64,000 nt of DNA from Neodiprion pinetum (GCF_021155775.2 NC_060237.1:17320970-17384969), one strand, 5' to 3'; positions 37,687 to 50,693 are shown, numbered from the stretch's first letter. Numbers and translations: made by a program. Notes: generated by a model from the sequence alone, not told the origin.

Positions 37687-37750
37687 CATGACGTAGTGTC
37701 GTTGAATCTCGATTTTCTCGGTAGCCAGCTTGTCGCATTCAAGCTTTAAG
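37687..37750 (-). CDS. gro: groucho alternative exon 3a (Q domain)
   Basis: This 64-nt exon has acceptor CCCAACAG and donor GTGAGG. It completes the split Asn codon and then encodes 21 residues, LKLECDKLATEKIE then IQRHYVM (residues 54-74). The product aligns without gaps to the conserved Groucho Q-domain segment, and its LKLEC opening resembles vertebrate TLEs. It differs from exon 3b at seven positions: L/I, L/M, C/L, D/E, T/Q, I/T and I/M. The EKIEI core departs from the usual EKTEM. In transcript order it lies upstream of 3b. Because 64 is not a multiple of three, splicing it to 3b gives CAT TAA, an immediate stop. It is therefore a mutually exclusive partner of 3b and not an additional exon. 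Confidence 0.93.
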
Positions 37751-40700
37751 CTGTTGGGAGGAAAAATTGATTAAAATAAAGAAAAAAATCAGAGAAAGTG
37801 TAAATTGAGATTTCTCGTTGACATGACGGGTCAAATATTCCTGTTATATACTATATACTGGGAGAAAAATTAGCAAGAAAAACACAAGTAACAAACACTG
37901 TATTAAAAAAAAAAAAAAAAAAAAAAACAATATTTTACCATAATAGCTAACTACGTACTGTATACGTATTAGAATGTCGTGAAATGGGGTTGTAAGATGA
38001 ATATAAATATTTTATCGCCACATTAATGAACAATCGCTGTGAGAAATGTGAATTGAGAAAGAGAAAGCGGAGAAAAGCGAATCAGGATTAATCTTCAAAC
38101 TGTTTGTACGTAATACTGAATGAAAATTACACGGTGTAATCATAAAAAGCATAAAAAGACGTTCACGTCACTGATGTTAAACCTCCGATCGCGAGACCGA
38201 TAGTGACGCTCATTTCTAAAAATAAGAGTCTAATTATCGCCAATTAACAACGTCACCCTAATCCGTTCGTATGCGGCACTGATTCCAATTCTAGGGGTAC
38301 AATTTTTTTTTCCACGTCTTACAGCCCCATTATTTGCCACACGAAGGCACTTTACACACGGAAATACGTTTTCAAGATTCAAAGATAAACAGTTTCATTC
38401 CGTGTGAAAAGTATGAAAAATTTCACGACACATAATATATAATAATGCAATGATGTTCGTTCGGAAAAAAAATCTCATTAATTATATTTAAAGAATATTA
38501 TTTGTCAACTTGGCAAAAAATATTATAAGTTGGTATATCACCAGTTGATGATTTCTACATTTGATGATAATATAAATGCCAATGAGTCTATAATTTATCC
38601 GCTCAAGTTCCAATATAAACACACTTATTGGTAAACTGAGATATTTTTTTTCTGAGTACATGATATTGCTCTGAAAAGAAAATACGTGAACGTTTTATTG
38701 CAAAAAGGGACCCCGGTCTTCGTTCTTGAAGACATAAAAAAAATCTAGTCGTAATTTCATTGAAAATTTGGATAACTGATCGAAGGTTAACATTCGTCAA
38801 GCTGTAACAAGTAAGTAATGTAATCATACGTCAATGTGAAAAATTCAATTTGTTAGGGTTACTAGAAAATTCCGGTCCAATGGGTACCGTTACAATGACG
38901 GGTTGAATATTGCTGGAATCACAGGAAAACGTGGTAAAGTAGCTGGTTTTACTCCCCCGTCAAACTGGCAACGTAGTTTATGGACGACCCCTTACGGTGA
39001 CCGTAACGTTAAATCTTTACGTTTATTGTCAGTTGACTGAATTTCTTCGGTCAAGTAAGGCCACAACGTCAATTTACCGTTGCGCCGACATCAAACGATC
39101 GTAAAAGTTATAAGAAAATATGGTACGAATGATCGTAATAAAAAAAGAATAGTATCATATATATCAAATCTTGTGATTACAACCAAAAAGCTCAATTTCA
39201 TTTTTTACTCAGTACCGTAGTTTTCGGAACTAGTTATTTACGGGGTCCCTACTGCGGTAAGGCGTTCGTTCGTAATAACACAAAATATGGTAAAGAAACC
39301 AACGATAATGCCTGGGTGTCTCATTATACGCTAAGTGTATAAAATCTATGCGCTTTATCCGACGTTGCAGCAGACAAACAAACAAGTTGCACGTCTTCGG
39401 TCGCGTTACACGTTTTTCTAACGGACGGCAAGGAGGATATACGACAGAGGTATACATATAATAAAAGTTATATGCATACTGATAACAATAGCGCGTAGTG
39501 TAAAACAAGCCAGGAATATGTTTACACAGAAAATATGGACACTGTAATACGGCTTACGCGTTGCGTTGTATTACGGACGAGGATTTATCAGACACGTGTC
39601 TAATATTTTGCCTATGAATCATAAGCTTCGAAGTAACGCTCTCTTGCATACTCAATCTGTCTAATAGGCACACGGGAGTTATATACGTGTAAGCCGAAAA
39701 TAGACGTTTACATAGTTTGCACGTCTGTTGCAACGCCTTGCGGGAAGTGTGATTATTATTACGGTATTGAAAAAAGATACATCGGGTAACAAAAATATTT
39801 AATATAAAGAAATAATTGAAATAAAACGTCGCTGAAACTACAAGCTTTTTATTTTACCTCAAACAATTATGTAAAATTCAAATCAACAACAATAATGTTT
39901 GCTGAAACAATTTTATTCGTCATCCAGCAATTTTGCAATGAATGACGTTTTTAATTTATTTCTGTAGTCAACACAATATCATGCGTAAGATTGTATTAAC
40001 AACGACTGATGTTCTTGTAGAATCTACCTACATTACAATTCTTGAACAACTTATTGTTAGTTTATCAGTCATTTTGCGTAAATTCAATCATTATTTTGCA
40101 ATACTTAATACACACTGAACCAACGTATGTATAATATCGTTACGAAATATTTAAACTCGTCGCATGGCATTTAAAAGAGCGGAGTATTGGCCAAAAATTG
40201 TAATGAAAGTAAATTTTCAATGAACATCTCATCTTTTAGAACCGATACAGGGAATTCGAGGCAAAACAGGCACTCAGGTTGAACGTGATAATTTTAGAGT
40301 ATTCCGATGTGTTTCGAACTAAGGAAACACGGGCATTTATTTTACAATGAATAATTTAGCTCGATTTTCCGCCCTGTGTTTTTATTTCTGAAAAACATCG
40401 AGAAACGTGAAAGACTGTTATCAAAAAATATATTAAAGACTTTTGATCTTACCGACCGTTTTGCCTCGGACTTTCCCGCACCGAAACAGGAAAAAAACGA
40501 TTGTAATTACAGCACACAAATGTTGTATAACTATTGAGTGGCATGAATAATATAATAATTGAATTATACATGTTTTCTTCCATAATTTTCTCTTTATAGG
40601 GCAAATTGAACGGTCAAAATATCTACATAATTGGTGACCTGGAAACAGTTGAAAATTGTTTTGTTTCACCATGCGTTACGTATTGCGATGAAAAGATAAA

Positions 40701-42071
40701 TTTATAACAAACGCACACACGACGCGACGTTCGTCACTTCCCCCTAAAGCATTTCTCGATTACACAATAATTAATAATTAAGTATGTTTGCATCTTTCGT
40801 CGTCACATTCACTTACAACGTTTATTCAACAATCTAATCTAACCGCGCTCTGTAATCTAATTACATTTTCCTTTCTACTTATTTTCGCATGTATGTACAT
40901 ATGTAAAAATTGTACTTGAGCTGGTGAAACAGATTGTTGGGTATTTAAATAGCCGGGATATTTACCAGGGATCAGGATGAGGTCAAGATACAGAATTTCA
41001 CACGATTCTTGACACCGATGCACCATTTGTTTTCCTCTGGAGTTGTTGGACTTTTTTCCTTTCATTGATACAAAATGTTTCTATTGCTTTTCTACGGTCG
41101 CAAAGATACGTATGGTTTTGGTACAAAGAAAGTCGATATCGAACACCGTGTCAAGAACTCGAAGAAAAAAAATCGAATGTTAATAAAAAATAAAGTTTTG
41201 CGTTTCCACGTCTAAACAACAGAAATTCAAATTCGCAATCTGTCATGACCTTCGGATTTAGTACTTTCAATTTCATCCACGTCTTGGCTAATTACATGGC
41301 GGCATTTGATGTTGCGCAAATACGCGAATGATGGGAAAAAAGAGACGAAAAAAAAACACTCATAATTTGTTTGATCCTCCAGAAATTCCTCTCTATCTGT
41401 TTACCATCAATTACTAGCAACTTACTAATAAACTGCTTTAAATGCTTACACAACCATTTACTGTAAGGTTATGCTAAAACGTTTAAAGCTTTTTTACACG
41501 GTTAGAGTAAAAAACAAAGGTCGCGTGATCGTGGTAATCAGTTTCTTGCATAAAGAGTTGATGAATTTCGCACGTCGCGGGTTCGTTAACACAAGTATTA
41601 TACGATATACCCGAATTCAAAGACACTCGTGACTCTGCGATAAAGCCGTGATACAGCTCAATAACCAACGAGCTGTATAATATTTGTATAAGAAAAAAAG
41701 AATTAGAAAAAAAATAAATAAATAAAAAATAAGACGAAGATGAAGATATAGAAATTGAGCAAGCTACACGCATATAAAAACTTGGGGTGTGACGTGTGGA
41801 GAGGACTGGCTTTTATCTAAATTAGCACATCGATGAAGTGTGCAAAAAGCGAATCGACATTTACCACATTACAAATTCTCTTCATATTGTAGGTTAATTA
41901 ATTAATTAAATTATTTTTATTCATGCCACTCATCGGAATTGCGTTTTACCATACGTGGTACTGGAGATTAGTGCAATTTTGAAACACCACCGCGAATGGC
42001 ACGTCGTAACGGCATTATCAAAAAATACGATGAACGCCGATCTGCTTACGCTAATCGATGGATCTACTTAC
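37751..42071 (-). other. gro: groucho intron between exon 2 and exon 3a
   Basis: This 4.3-kb AT-rich intron has a dispersed-repeat copy at 38857-39235 and a poly-A run near 37905-37927. No exon was seen. It and the 3a-3b spacer are where RNA-structure elements choosing between exons 3a and 3b would be expected. Confidence 0.85.
38857..39235. repeat. dispersed repeat, family C copy 2
   Basis: It has the same block order as 10610-11030: AAGGCCACAACGTCAATTTA, CCGTTGCGC, AATGATCGTAATAAAAAA, then TTTCATTTTTTACTCAGTACC. The outer ends are partly inverted (ACTAGAAAATTCCGG against CGGAACTAGT). Confidence 0.5.
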
Positions 42072-42169
42072 TTGTGATATTGTGCTTGGAGAAAGCTGAA
42101 CTCTTCCTTTATCCTGTCGCACGATTCTACAACTGTGAATTTGAACGGTTGTCCAGGCTGGGGGGGTCC
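42072..42169 (-). CDS. gro: groucho exon 2 (start of Q domain)
   Basis: The exon encodes GPPQPGQPFKFTVVES, then CDRIKEEFSFLQAQYH, residues 21-52 of the protein, with two bases (AA) left for a split codon. FKFT followed by DRIKEEF-FLQAQYH is the hallmark opening of the Groucho/TLE Q domain, the first helix of the coiled-coil tetramerisation module. The acceptor is TTTCAG and the donor GTAAGT. It enters in phase 0 and leaves in phase 2, so the next exon must supply one base; both versions of exon 3 supply C, making Asn-53. Confidence 0.97.
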
Positions 42170-43327
42170 CTGAAAATGAAAAAAAAACATGACGTCATGA
42201 GTCGTTTCAATTTTATAGATGATCAGTGATGGTCTTCGCATGCTTCGCGAAGAACCGAAAATCCGTCATTGAGAAGTAAAAATTAAAATCGAGTACAACT
42301 GTAACAGCGTGAACTTTCTGCGTGGTAAACCTACTAAATTTCCAAAATTATACAGAAGTGTAAAAAAATCAAAAAATCCAATAATCCAATTCTTCGGTAG
42401 AAAAATACTTGTAGACCAATTTCTACGACGGTATATTTCGAATAACAATTTCACGGAATGTAGGGAGGAGTAATGACGGCTAGTGAATGCTGCACTAGAG
42501 TAAAATGAAAAGCATTGCATGATTCCTGCAATTTGAGCAATCAACGTGCCGTAATGAAATAACGAACCCCGCACAATTCTTACAGAAAATTGGCAACCGG
42601 CGAAAATTGCTGAAACTGTGCCACTTTGCGGATCAATCTGTACTGACCAACAGTTGTTATCATCGCCACGAGTCGATCCGATGAGCCACTTTGCTTCTAC
42701 AAAAAATTGTTGTCAAATGTTGGAAAGTAATTGGACCCGAGTAGACCGATGTATGGGTTGTATACCGTAAAAATATCAATGTCATATCATCAATTCTTCA
42801 CGTTCATAGTAGAAGAGCATACGTTGAGAATAATCCCTAGTAGTTGCATTTCAACAATTAATGGAAAATAAAAAGGCAATCCACAATTCGTTTCGTTGAT
42901 ACGCGATATCTATTATTATACCATGTCCCTGCGACGATTACAAAAATAACTGTGGACAATTATAGTTCGAACAATATTTTGATAAGAAAATACAATTTTC
43001 ACAATTATTCATAGTCAGCGTTGTACGTATAATCGTTTGAGTCACAGTGATAATTTACCTATTTTTACCAGCTATTTTATATCCATCGTTAGTATATTTA
43101 GATAACTTTTCAACATATTTCTTTGCGGTTTTTTTTTACTATTTCTGATAGTTTACTATTCGGCTTTGAATACTCGAGAGTAATTATTGCGATACAATGT
43201 AAATTATTATTGCTAGAAACAAATTGATTGAAAAAAATTGTGAAGGTTGAAGGAATAATTCATTTCCGAAAAAGTTACCTCTCTGCATCTATACATGTAT
43301 TACATAGATTACAAGTTTTCGTGACCG

Positions 43328-43545
43328 CTGATTACGAATCTGAAAGCGGATTTTGAAAATTCAAGACGACCGATCCAATATGGCGGGACGAAAATTTCAA
43401 ATTCGATCGAATCCAATTAGCGACCCCAAAAACCCCTGCATAGAGTTTTTTTTACAGTATTCGATGAAATTTGAAATCTTGGTCTATCATATCGGATCCG
43501 CTATGTTGAATTTTCAAAATCTGATTTCAGATTTGTAGTCTGCGA
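43328..43545. repeat. foldback repeat of the GATCCAATATGGC family
   Basis: The left arm (CTGATTACGAATCTGAAAGC, TTTTGAAAATTCAA, CGATCCAATATGGC) pairs with the right arm (ATATCGGATCCGC, TTGAATTTTCAAAA, GATTTCAGATTTGTAGTC). Related single arms occur near 16120-16200, 45757-45850 and 53600-53660, so it is a dispersed family. Confidence 0.6.
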
Positions 43546-43569
43546 CCCCAAAAACCATCGAATACTATC

Positions 43570-44180
43570 TTGTTATAAAATTTGACTCGGCACGGCAATG
43601 CGTGTCTCAAAGGGTATGCGTATAGGGTGAATAGAAAAGGTGTAAATTGCGCTATTAAACAGCAGGAGTTTCGTCGTGTGTGTAGATGGCTGCAGCTGCG
43701 CATGCATTTGAGCATTATAACAACGATTACAGCTGCTGCCGGAGAGGAAGAATTAGCCGCGGCTGCTCAAGGTGTTGCTCTGCACCCGGTAATTAATTCG
43801 GTATGGTAGTTTTAGGTGCAGCGGAGTATTAATACACGATGAGGATCGAAACTGGCACGGCACGTTGCACCGACTACGGTGAAAGTGCGGAACCTGTAGA
43901 CCGTAACCCTCCGACTCAAGCGCCTGCACGAGCGCGACGGTGGAAACAGGTGTTAATTACATGTTCACAGTGTCCACCAGGATTACACGCTATGGAACCA
44001 AAACTATAGGTGTCGTACCCTACGGTGCACCGAGATACGCGAGCCCCAGTCATTACCTCGCATCATGGCGGACCTGCCGAGTTTAATGGGCCGCACATGC
44101 GAGGGCACGCTATTCCAGCAGTGGCACAATTTTGCAATACCATTCTAAGCGTCCTGTGTTGACCACCTTACGGTTCACGG
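43570..44180. promoter_or_regulatory. candidate intronic regulatory island (gro intron 1)
   Basis: A unique GC-richer block 1.4 kb upstream of gro exon 2. A CAGGTG E-box abuts a TTAATTA homeodomain core at 43947-43960, and GGTAATTAATTC occurs near 43789. No coding model fits. Confidence 0.32.
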
Positions 44181-45756
44181 TGCGATCCGAAAATCATGGA
44201 AAATGAAGAAACTCATTTATCGGAGAATGGGCCACGATACAGGCCCACGAAACAAAAGTGTAGGAACTTGGATTTTCAGTAAATTGCTGTTGAAAGTGAG
44301 AAAAATAGTAATACACAGTCGTACTGGGGAATTTAAATTTAAATTTTCATTTTAATTAGGTGCTTACATCTGATTTTCAAAATCTTCTCACCTTCAACAG
44401 CCATTTACTCAAAATTGGCCCGGAAGACGCCCCATTCTGAATTCAGATTCGGATTCAGCGATAAAAAGTACGTAAGAAAACATATTTCGCATGCCGAGTT
44501 CAGACACTGTTCTTTTTTTTTTTCGCGGGCCTGTGTTTTCGCTCGCGAACTTTGTATTTTGCGTGTGGGACGCATATTAATCCTTTTTTTTTTTTTAACA
44601 AATGGGCTCTGAACCACGATTAACAGAACATTAAACGAGATTCAATATTCAATTTAACAAAGACACGTCGACCAATTCAAGATTCTCTAGCAACTGTTCA
44701 GAATAATGGAAGAAAGCAACGTCGACCCTGTGCTTTAGTAGTCCTCGACGAAATGTCGAGCGGTGTAAAACTAACTTGAGCACGGTTTTATGTTGCAAAG
44801 TGAGAAGCGCGAAGTGATAGGCATTTCAAACAAATGCCTGTAAGCTAGTGAACTCTGTGCTACTCGGTCCGAGCTTATTTGAATCTGTTTCTTTCCTTAG
44901 TACGTTCTTTATTATAAGAAGAAGGCCAAAAGATAGAAAAAGAATAAGAAAAAGTCTCGTTCCACCTGCCGCAGTTCTCTTACATAACGCACTTATTGGT
45001 ATAGCTTTCGAAAAGAAACATGCATGAATTGAGCCCCGAAAAAGACGGCCGGACAGTCGCGCGTGGGCTTTTAAAATGACACAAAATCGCGAGATTCAGA
45101 TTTCGCCTAGTGTCATCAATTTTCACTTATCATCTCAACGAACCGTTCGGTCGGTGTGTCATACAATGTCAACATCGTAAGAAATTTACGATGCCCAGAT
45201 CTATTCCTTTGAATTATCGTCCCAGCTTATTACACACCTACATGTTATACGTAGCTTTTCCGCTGTCTCGAAATATTGAAGAATTTGTAACACGTATTGC
45301 GGCTGTGTACGTATAATATCAAACTTCGCACAACGGGCAACAAGAAGGCAGGGAAGGATACCCGCGGGATCATATTTCTTGAATAAATTTGTCACCCCTT
45401 TTTGTTCGAATTACGTGCACTCGTGCAGAGCAGACTCTCTCCGGTTAAACGACAAGATGCAGCCACTCGGTTGTATACGAATGACTACTTGGCAGTTTGC
45501 CGTTTCTCTCCACCCGCCCACGGAACACCGAGTCAATGTTTGAAATTCTACAGATTAACCCTATGAGTCATACTTGTAAATATTCTTACCACCTATTCTA
45601 TATATATATATAGGTTTTGAATACACTAGAGTAATTATTGCGATATAATGTAAGTTGATTGAAGAAAATCATGGAAATTGAAGGAATAATTTATTTCCAA
45701 GAAAGTTACTCCTCTACACATATATACATGTTTTACATAAATTATAAGTTTTTGGG

Positions 45757-45850
45757 GCCGCTGATTACGAGTCTGAAATCGAATTTAAAAAATTACAAAT
45801 GACCGATCCAATATAGAGGACGAAAATTTCAAATTCAATCGAATCCGTAT
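45757..45850. repeat. partial copy of the GATCCAATATGGC family
   Basis: It shares CGCTGATTACGA, TCTGAAAT, ATGACCGATCCAATAT and GGACGAAAATTTCAAATTC with the left arm at 43328 and is truncated. Confidence 0.55.
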
Positions 45851-46272
45851 ACGTATATTCGTACATGTGTGTGGTGTAGCAGCAACGTAGCTCGTGATGG
45901 CATCCAAGAGGAATGACCCCTTGCTCCCGTTCGAACGACCGACTAAGACAAATTGTACAGAAGCTATCACTTTGGTCAACCAGAAAGCATAACAACAACG
46001 ATAGGTTTGTTAATAACACGTCGATTCGCTTCGTACAATGGGAATTGAATGGCAAGTCTACTCGGAATGAAAGTTAATCTTATACCGACCGTGTAGTGAG
46101 CTTTTGTTGATATTCGCGGTGAATCACTGAGCGATTTGTTCCAGTAAGTACTGTGAAATGTTGTTGATTCGCTTTGCACTGAGGCTATCTCAGTTCCAAT
46201 TTAACCGATATCCACTAAGGACGGTGACTAATTGTACTACTAAATTGATTTAAACTATAAGTCTCCGCGAGG

Positions 46273-46479
46273 TCTGAAGTTAGTAACGTTAACGTGTTAA
46301 AACATTGAGAAAAAACCACGATTTTAAAATTGTACAGTAAAATCCAAAGAATTCGGGTTTTAAAATATGTGTACCTTCTGAACTTTATTGCGATTTTGCG
46401 GAATTTCAGATAATCGTAAAGTTGCGAAATAACGATTTTTCCTAAATAAGCATCGTTAAAACAACGTTATTAACTTCTA
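46273..46479. mobile_element. foldback repeat, family B second copy
   Basis: The left arm TGAAGTTAGTAACGTTAACG pairs with the right arm complement AGAAGTTAATAACGTTG. Inward there is a paired CGATTTT / AAAATCG-type segment. Divergent and non-coding. Confidence 0.5.
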
Positions 46480-49400
46480 ACGAAATAAGTAACTGGTAAA
46501 AATATAACTATATTTTGACTAGAGGTTTAGTCAGATTTGGTGATAACTATATTTAACGTAGTTTGACCAGTTATATCGATAATAACCAGACACAACATCT
46601 ACCGTAGAAAGTAGTCGATTTCGGTTTGAACCCACATTTGAACAGTGGTTCTCTCAGCGCAGGATTCATTCGTAATGAAAAAATCTTAGCAAATAAATAT
46701 GGCAAACAATTTATATCATGCTTTTCGTTCTAATTACACATTCGCATCGAAATTTCACTAGAAAAAGAGATTCTTGGAAATGTATTGCTACGGGTATTTC
46801 AGAAGCAGGAAAAGTATTAACAAATTGCAGTCTCTCAATAGTGCCGGAACAGTACAAGAAGGTAAGCGATTTTCTAAAAATTCCGGCAGGCGTCGCTTCA
46901 CGAAAAAGTCGCAAACTCTCTCAGAGCCAGCCACTTATGCACGCGCGTATATATGTATTGTGTACATCGGTTAGACTCCCATTTCAATTTATTTTAACCT
47001 GAAAAAATATTTGTGTGTCAATATTTTATCAACACATCCATTTTTTTTTTTTTTTTTTCATTTATACATAATTATTCGTGCAAGCGATTTACATGAAAGA
47101 CTGTGTGTTTAAATGAAAATAAGTTTGTTTACGTGGTTAAATAGAAATGACAGACCGATTGCGTTTGATACGCTGTCCTATTGAGACAGTTGTGCTTCAA
47201 AGATAAACTTGGGCCCGGGAGCGGGGGACAGCAACCGAGTACGAAAGCGGGGAAGCAGCCCTATTGAGAGAATGCACTGTATAGCTAATTGTACATTTTT
47301 GCTACTAGGGAGCTTGTTACTGATACGAAAGTGATAAATGGAGCACACTAGGTGCGAAACTCGCTGTAGTAATTTGTGGAAGAAAATAGATTTTTTCGCA
47401 GTGACAAATCGTTTGTCTGGCACGGAATCAAAATATTTTGATATATTATCGGAGAAACGTTTTTCGAGATGCAAAGTTCACCGAACTTTGGTTAAGCCTC
47501 GAAGCTTAAGTTGTATAATAAGTAGGTACACAAGCGAGCCGCTCGACTGAAAAGCCAAGAATTGTTTTGAATACGTTTTCGAGGATATAAACTTTGTTAA
47601 AAATAAAAATTACGCTTACGGACGAACCAATGTCGAAAATTAAAACCGAGTATGAATAAAGAAAAACCTTAAACCAGTCCCAGGCCATTTTTTTAGTAAA
47701 ATTAATCCCTTTCTTGAGAGGTAAACTTTCTTGGGATTGCGAAGGAATAACCCAGAAAAAGAAAAACAAAATTAGGAACTCCGCCCGGTCTGATTCTTTC
47801 AAATTCCAAATCCCGTGATACTTATAAACGTCAGACAAGCTGATGTAACAATTAAGTAGGAAATCCAATTCTTCCGCAACATCAAGCTTACAAAAAGCTT
47901 TCCAACTCACCTTGATACTTTGTATAACTGTGCGCATAAGCACACGTTTCTTTTTTTCCTCTCTCTGATCACCTTCTCAAAATCCCCGTTTATACTGTTT
48001 TACTGTGTATTACATTTATTTGTAAGTATGCCAAGAGAAGACGGTGAATCTTATCAAGCCGAACGGCTGACTGCGCATGCGCAAAATAACAGATCTCTAT
48101 CGGTCGGCAAGATCGTACCGCGGTTATGTTTTCGTCTACCAGGCAGAGTTGCCAACTTACTCGAAGCGGGGCACGAGATGTCAAAACTCTCCCGCGTCAA
48201 CTTGTGAATTGAAACTATGATTTTACGATGACTCATCTCGATAGTCGTCGTTCATCGGTTGGTTGACTATGAAAGTTTTTCAAACCTAGCATCACTACCA
48301 CCAACTCTCTTTAACCTGCCTTAGCCGACAGTTGAAGCTCGGAGTGGTCAGCCTGTACGCAAATTCGTCAAAGCTCGCGCATGCGCGGTCCGACTTTACT
48401 GTCGCCTACTAAGAATAAGTTTCACAGTTTTCCCCTCTCGGTATGGCGACATGTATACGTATGTACACGGAGTTGGAGGATGGAAGCGAGAGGGCTTGAA
48501 AGAAGCCTTATGCGTTATAAACGTTGAACAGCTACAGACTCGCGTGTATTGACAAAGGTAGGTATACTAGATGTGTAGATACATACAATGTCGTACAAAA
48601 GACGCGCACGTCGCGACGGCGTGGCTTGTGAGTTCGATAATTGAAACGCAAACACGTGGCTAATACGTAGGTACAGGTGTTTAGCAGTTCTGCTGGAAAT
48701 GCCTTGATAATACGAAAAATATACATCGTCTCGTTCGGTTTGAAGCCGAGGAGCAAAAGGTTCTTTGCTTATTCCTTTCACGTCTACAAAGGTATATTTT
48801 CAGCTTCACTAATTGTTAGCCGTATTAAGGCGAAGCGGCCGAGCAACGGCGCCGCATTATGCATCGTGGCATTGTTTTCCGTTCTCTGGCGGTGGTGTGT
48901 TCTAATAGAGAACCAAAATAGGGTACGCCGCATTATTAAACGACACGGCAAATATCGTCGCACGTTACAGGTACGTACTGGAAAATTGGCTTTTGAAAAG
49001 AAAAGGTTATTAACCCCTGATGCAAGTTGGGCTCTATTGGCACATCCCCTAAGGGAGATAGCCGGAGGGGAAAGAAGAAGTTGGGCTGACTAAATTTATG
49101 TACTTTATTTACATAAAACTGAAAGTATGTAAGAATCAAAATTAATGATTTGGAACTTTAAACTATTTGCACTGTGTTTTAGGGTGTATGTAAGTGATTT
49201 GACGATTTCACGTGACATCAAACGAATCTCTTATTTAATAACTTGATACTTTTGAGCAGTCGCTATTTTAGGATGAGATTCGATGCTCTCTCTACAGTGA
49301 GAATACGTAATGTGTGATAAAAGATTTCAAATCTTTGATAGTAATGATTTCAAGCGGTTTTGGATGATAATTTCGAGTGTTACTAAGGTAACGATTTCAG

Positions 49401-49840
49401 ATTTTCAGTTAGACATTGTAGTAACAAGCTACCGATGATTTTGAGTTCACTGACGAATTGCCGAAAATAGCCGAAACTTTTTAGTTCTAAAATATACATG
49501 CCACAAATCGACGATAGATTCTTTAGACCCTACATTTGTTCAGTTGTGAAATGACGTGCTAATAATTTTGTATATACCTGCGATATAAATTCAATTCCAA
49601 GCTGTTGGTTACTACCTACCTACCTACTAATAGTAATACTTGTATTTGTCCAGATGAATGAAAAATAAAAAATCGGTTTTGAAACAAAACATTTTACAAC
49701 CCACGAATAGTACACGTTATACTTCCTTCAGTTTCGTATTCCAATAAGCTAAACATTTGTCCATGTAATAACTTGTAAACGCCGTTCGATAAAAAAGCGG
49801 CATAGAATATATTTGTACTAGACGGCAGACAATAGACATA

Positions 49841-50452
49841 CAGGGAGGGCCAAAAAAAAACCTAACGGATTTAAAACTTGAATAAAATCCGAACACATCA
49901 ACCAATTTTTAGAAGTTTTCTTTTCACTTTGACTCGAAATTAGAAGAATAAACCGTTCGTTTCATGTTTCAAAATCCGAAAAATCTATTGCATGCCGCAG
50001 CCTCGTCAATGGATGACAAAAATTTTTTAACAGCGACGTGTATTTTTCTCTCATTCTTCTTATTTTTCATATTTTAAAATTCTCTAAGAATTCTTATGAT
50101 CAACGTGATCGAAGATTTCAAATATAAATAATAAGCATACTAAGAGACAAACACGCATTGTTCTAGATATTTCGTAATTTATTGAACCAAAGTAAATTAG
50201 GTCTACAAATCGTAATTAAAGACGGAAATTAAATTGAACATTTTTTAATATTATTTATTTCACCCAGCAACATTTTTGAAACTCATTTTTCAAAAGCTTG
50301 TATTTCAGCAAGGAATAAAGATTTTTCAGATTTCCCAACGCAAAAGTTTTATTCTTCCAATTTCGAGTTAGAAAAGAGTATCTGAAAATCAGTCGACGCC
50401 TTCAGATTTTACTCACGTTTGAAATCGATTTAGTTTTGTTCGGCTCACCCTG
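49841..50452. mobile_element. mariner-like foldback element
   Basis: It begins CAGGGAGGGCCAAAAA and ends TTCGGCTCACCCTG, flanked by TA on both sides. The reverse complement of the right end, CAGGGTGAGCCGAACAAAAC, matches the left end. Subterminal arms also pair around AACTCGAAATTGGAAGAATA. CAGGG-type ends with TA flanks fit Tc1/mariner; there is no transposase frame. Confidence 0.7.
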
Positions 50453-50693
50453 TAGGTACGATTATCTCCTCATCTTCACGGATGCCGAAAGGTTTTTCCT
50501 TCCCCTTGCCTCTCAGGATCAGAAAGGAATTCCGCGGTTTCGACCGATATATATCGCAACGTAATTCGCTGCTATATTCTCGCGAATGCGGATTGTGCCG
50601 ACCACGGCAGACGACGTATGCCGCCATCCTCTAACCACTTGCCGCTTTATAAATGCACGTAGGTAGGTAGATGGCGGTGGGTACTCGGTGTAC

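Noticed and set aside
47506..47943. 145-codon minus-strand open frame in groucho intron 1
   Set aside because: No recognisable motif and AT-rich codon make-up; the groucho exons flanking it splice correctly without it.
48677..49093. 138-codon plus-strand open frame in groucho intron 1
   Set aside because: No start context, no splice partners, no recognisable domain; consistent with chance in a locally GC-richer stretch.
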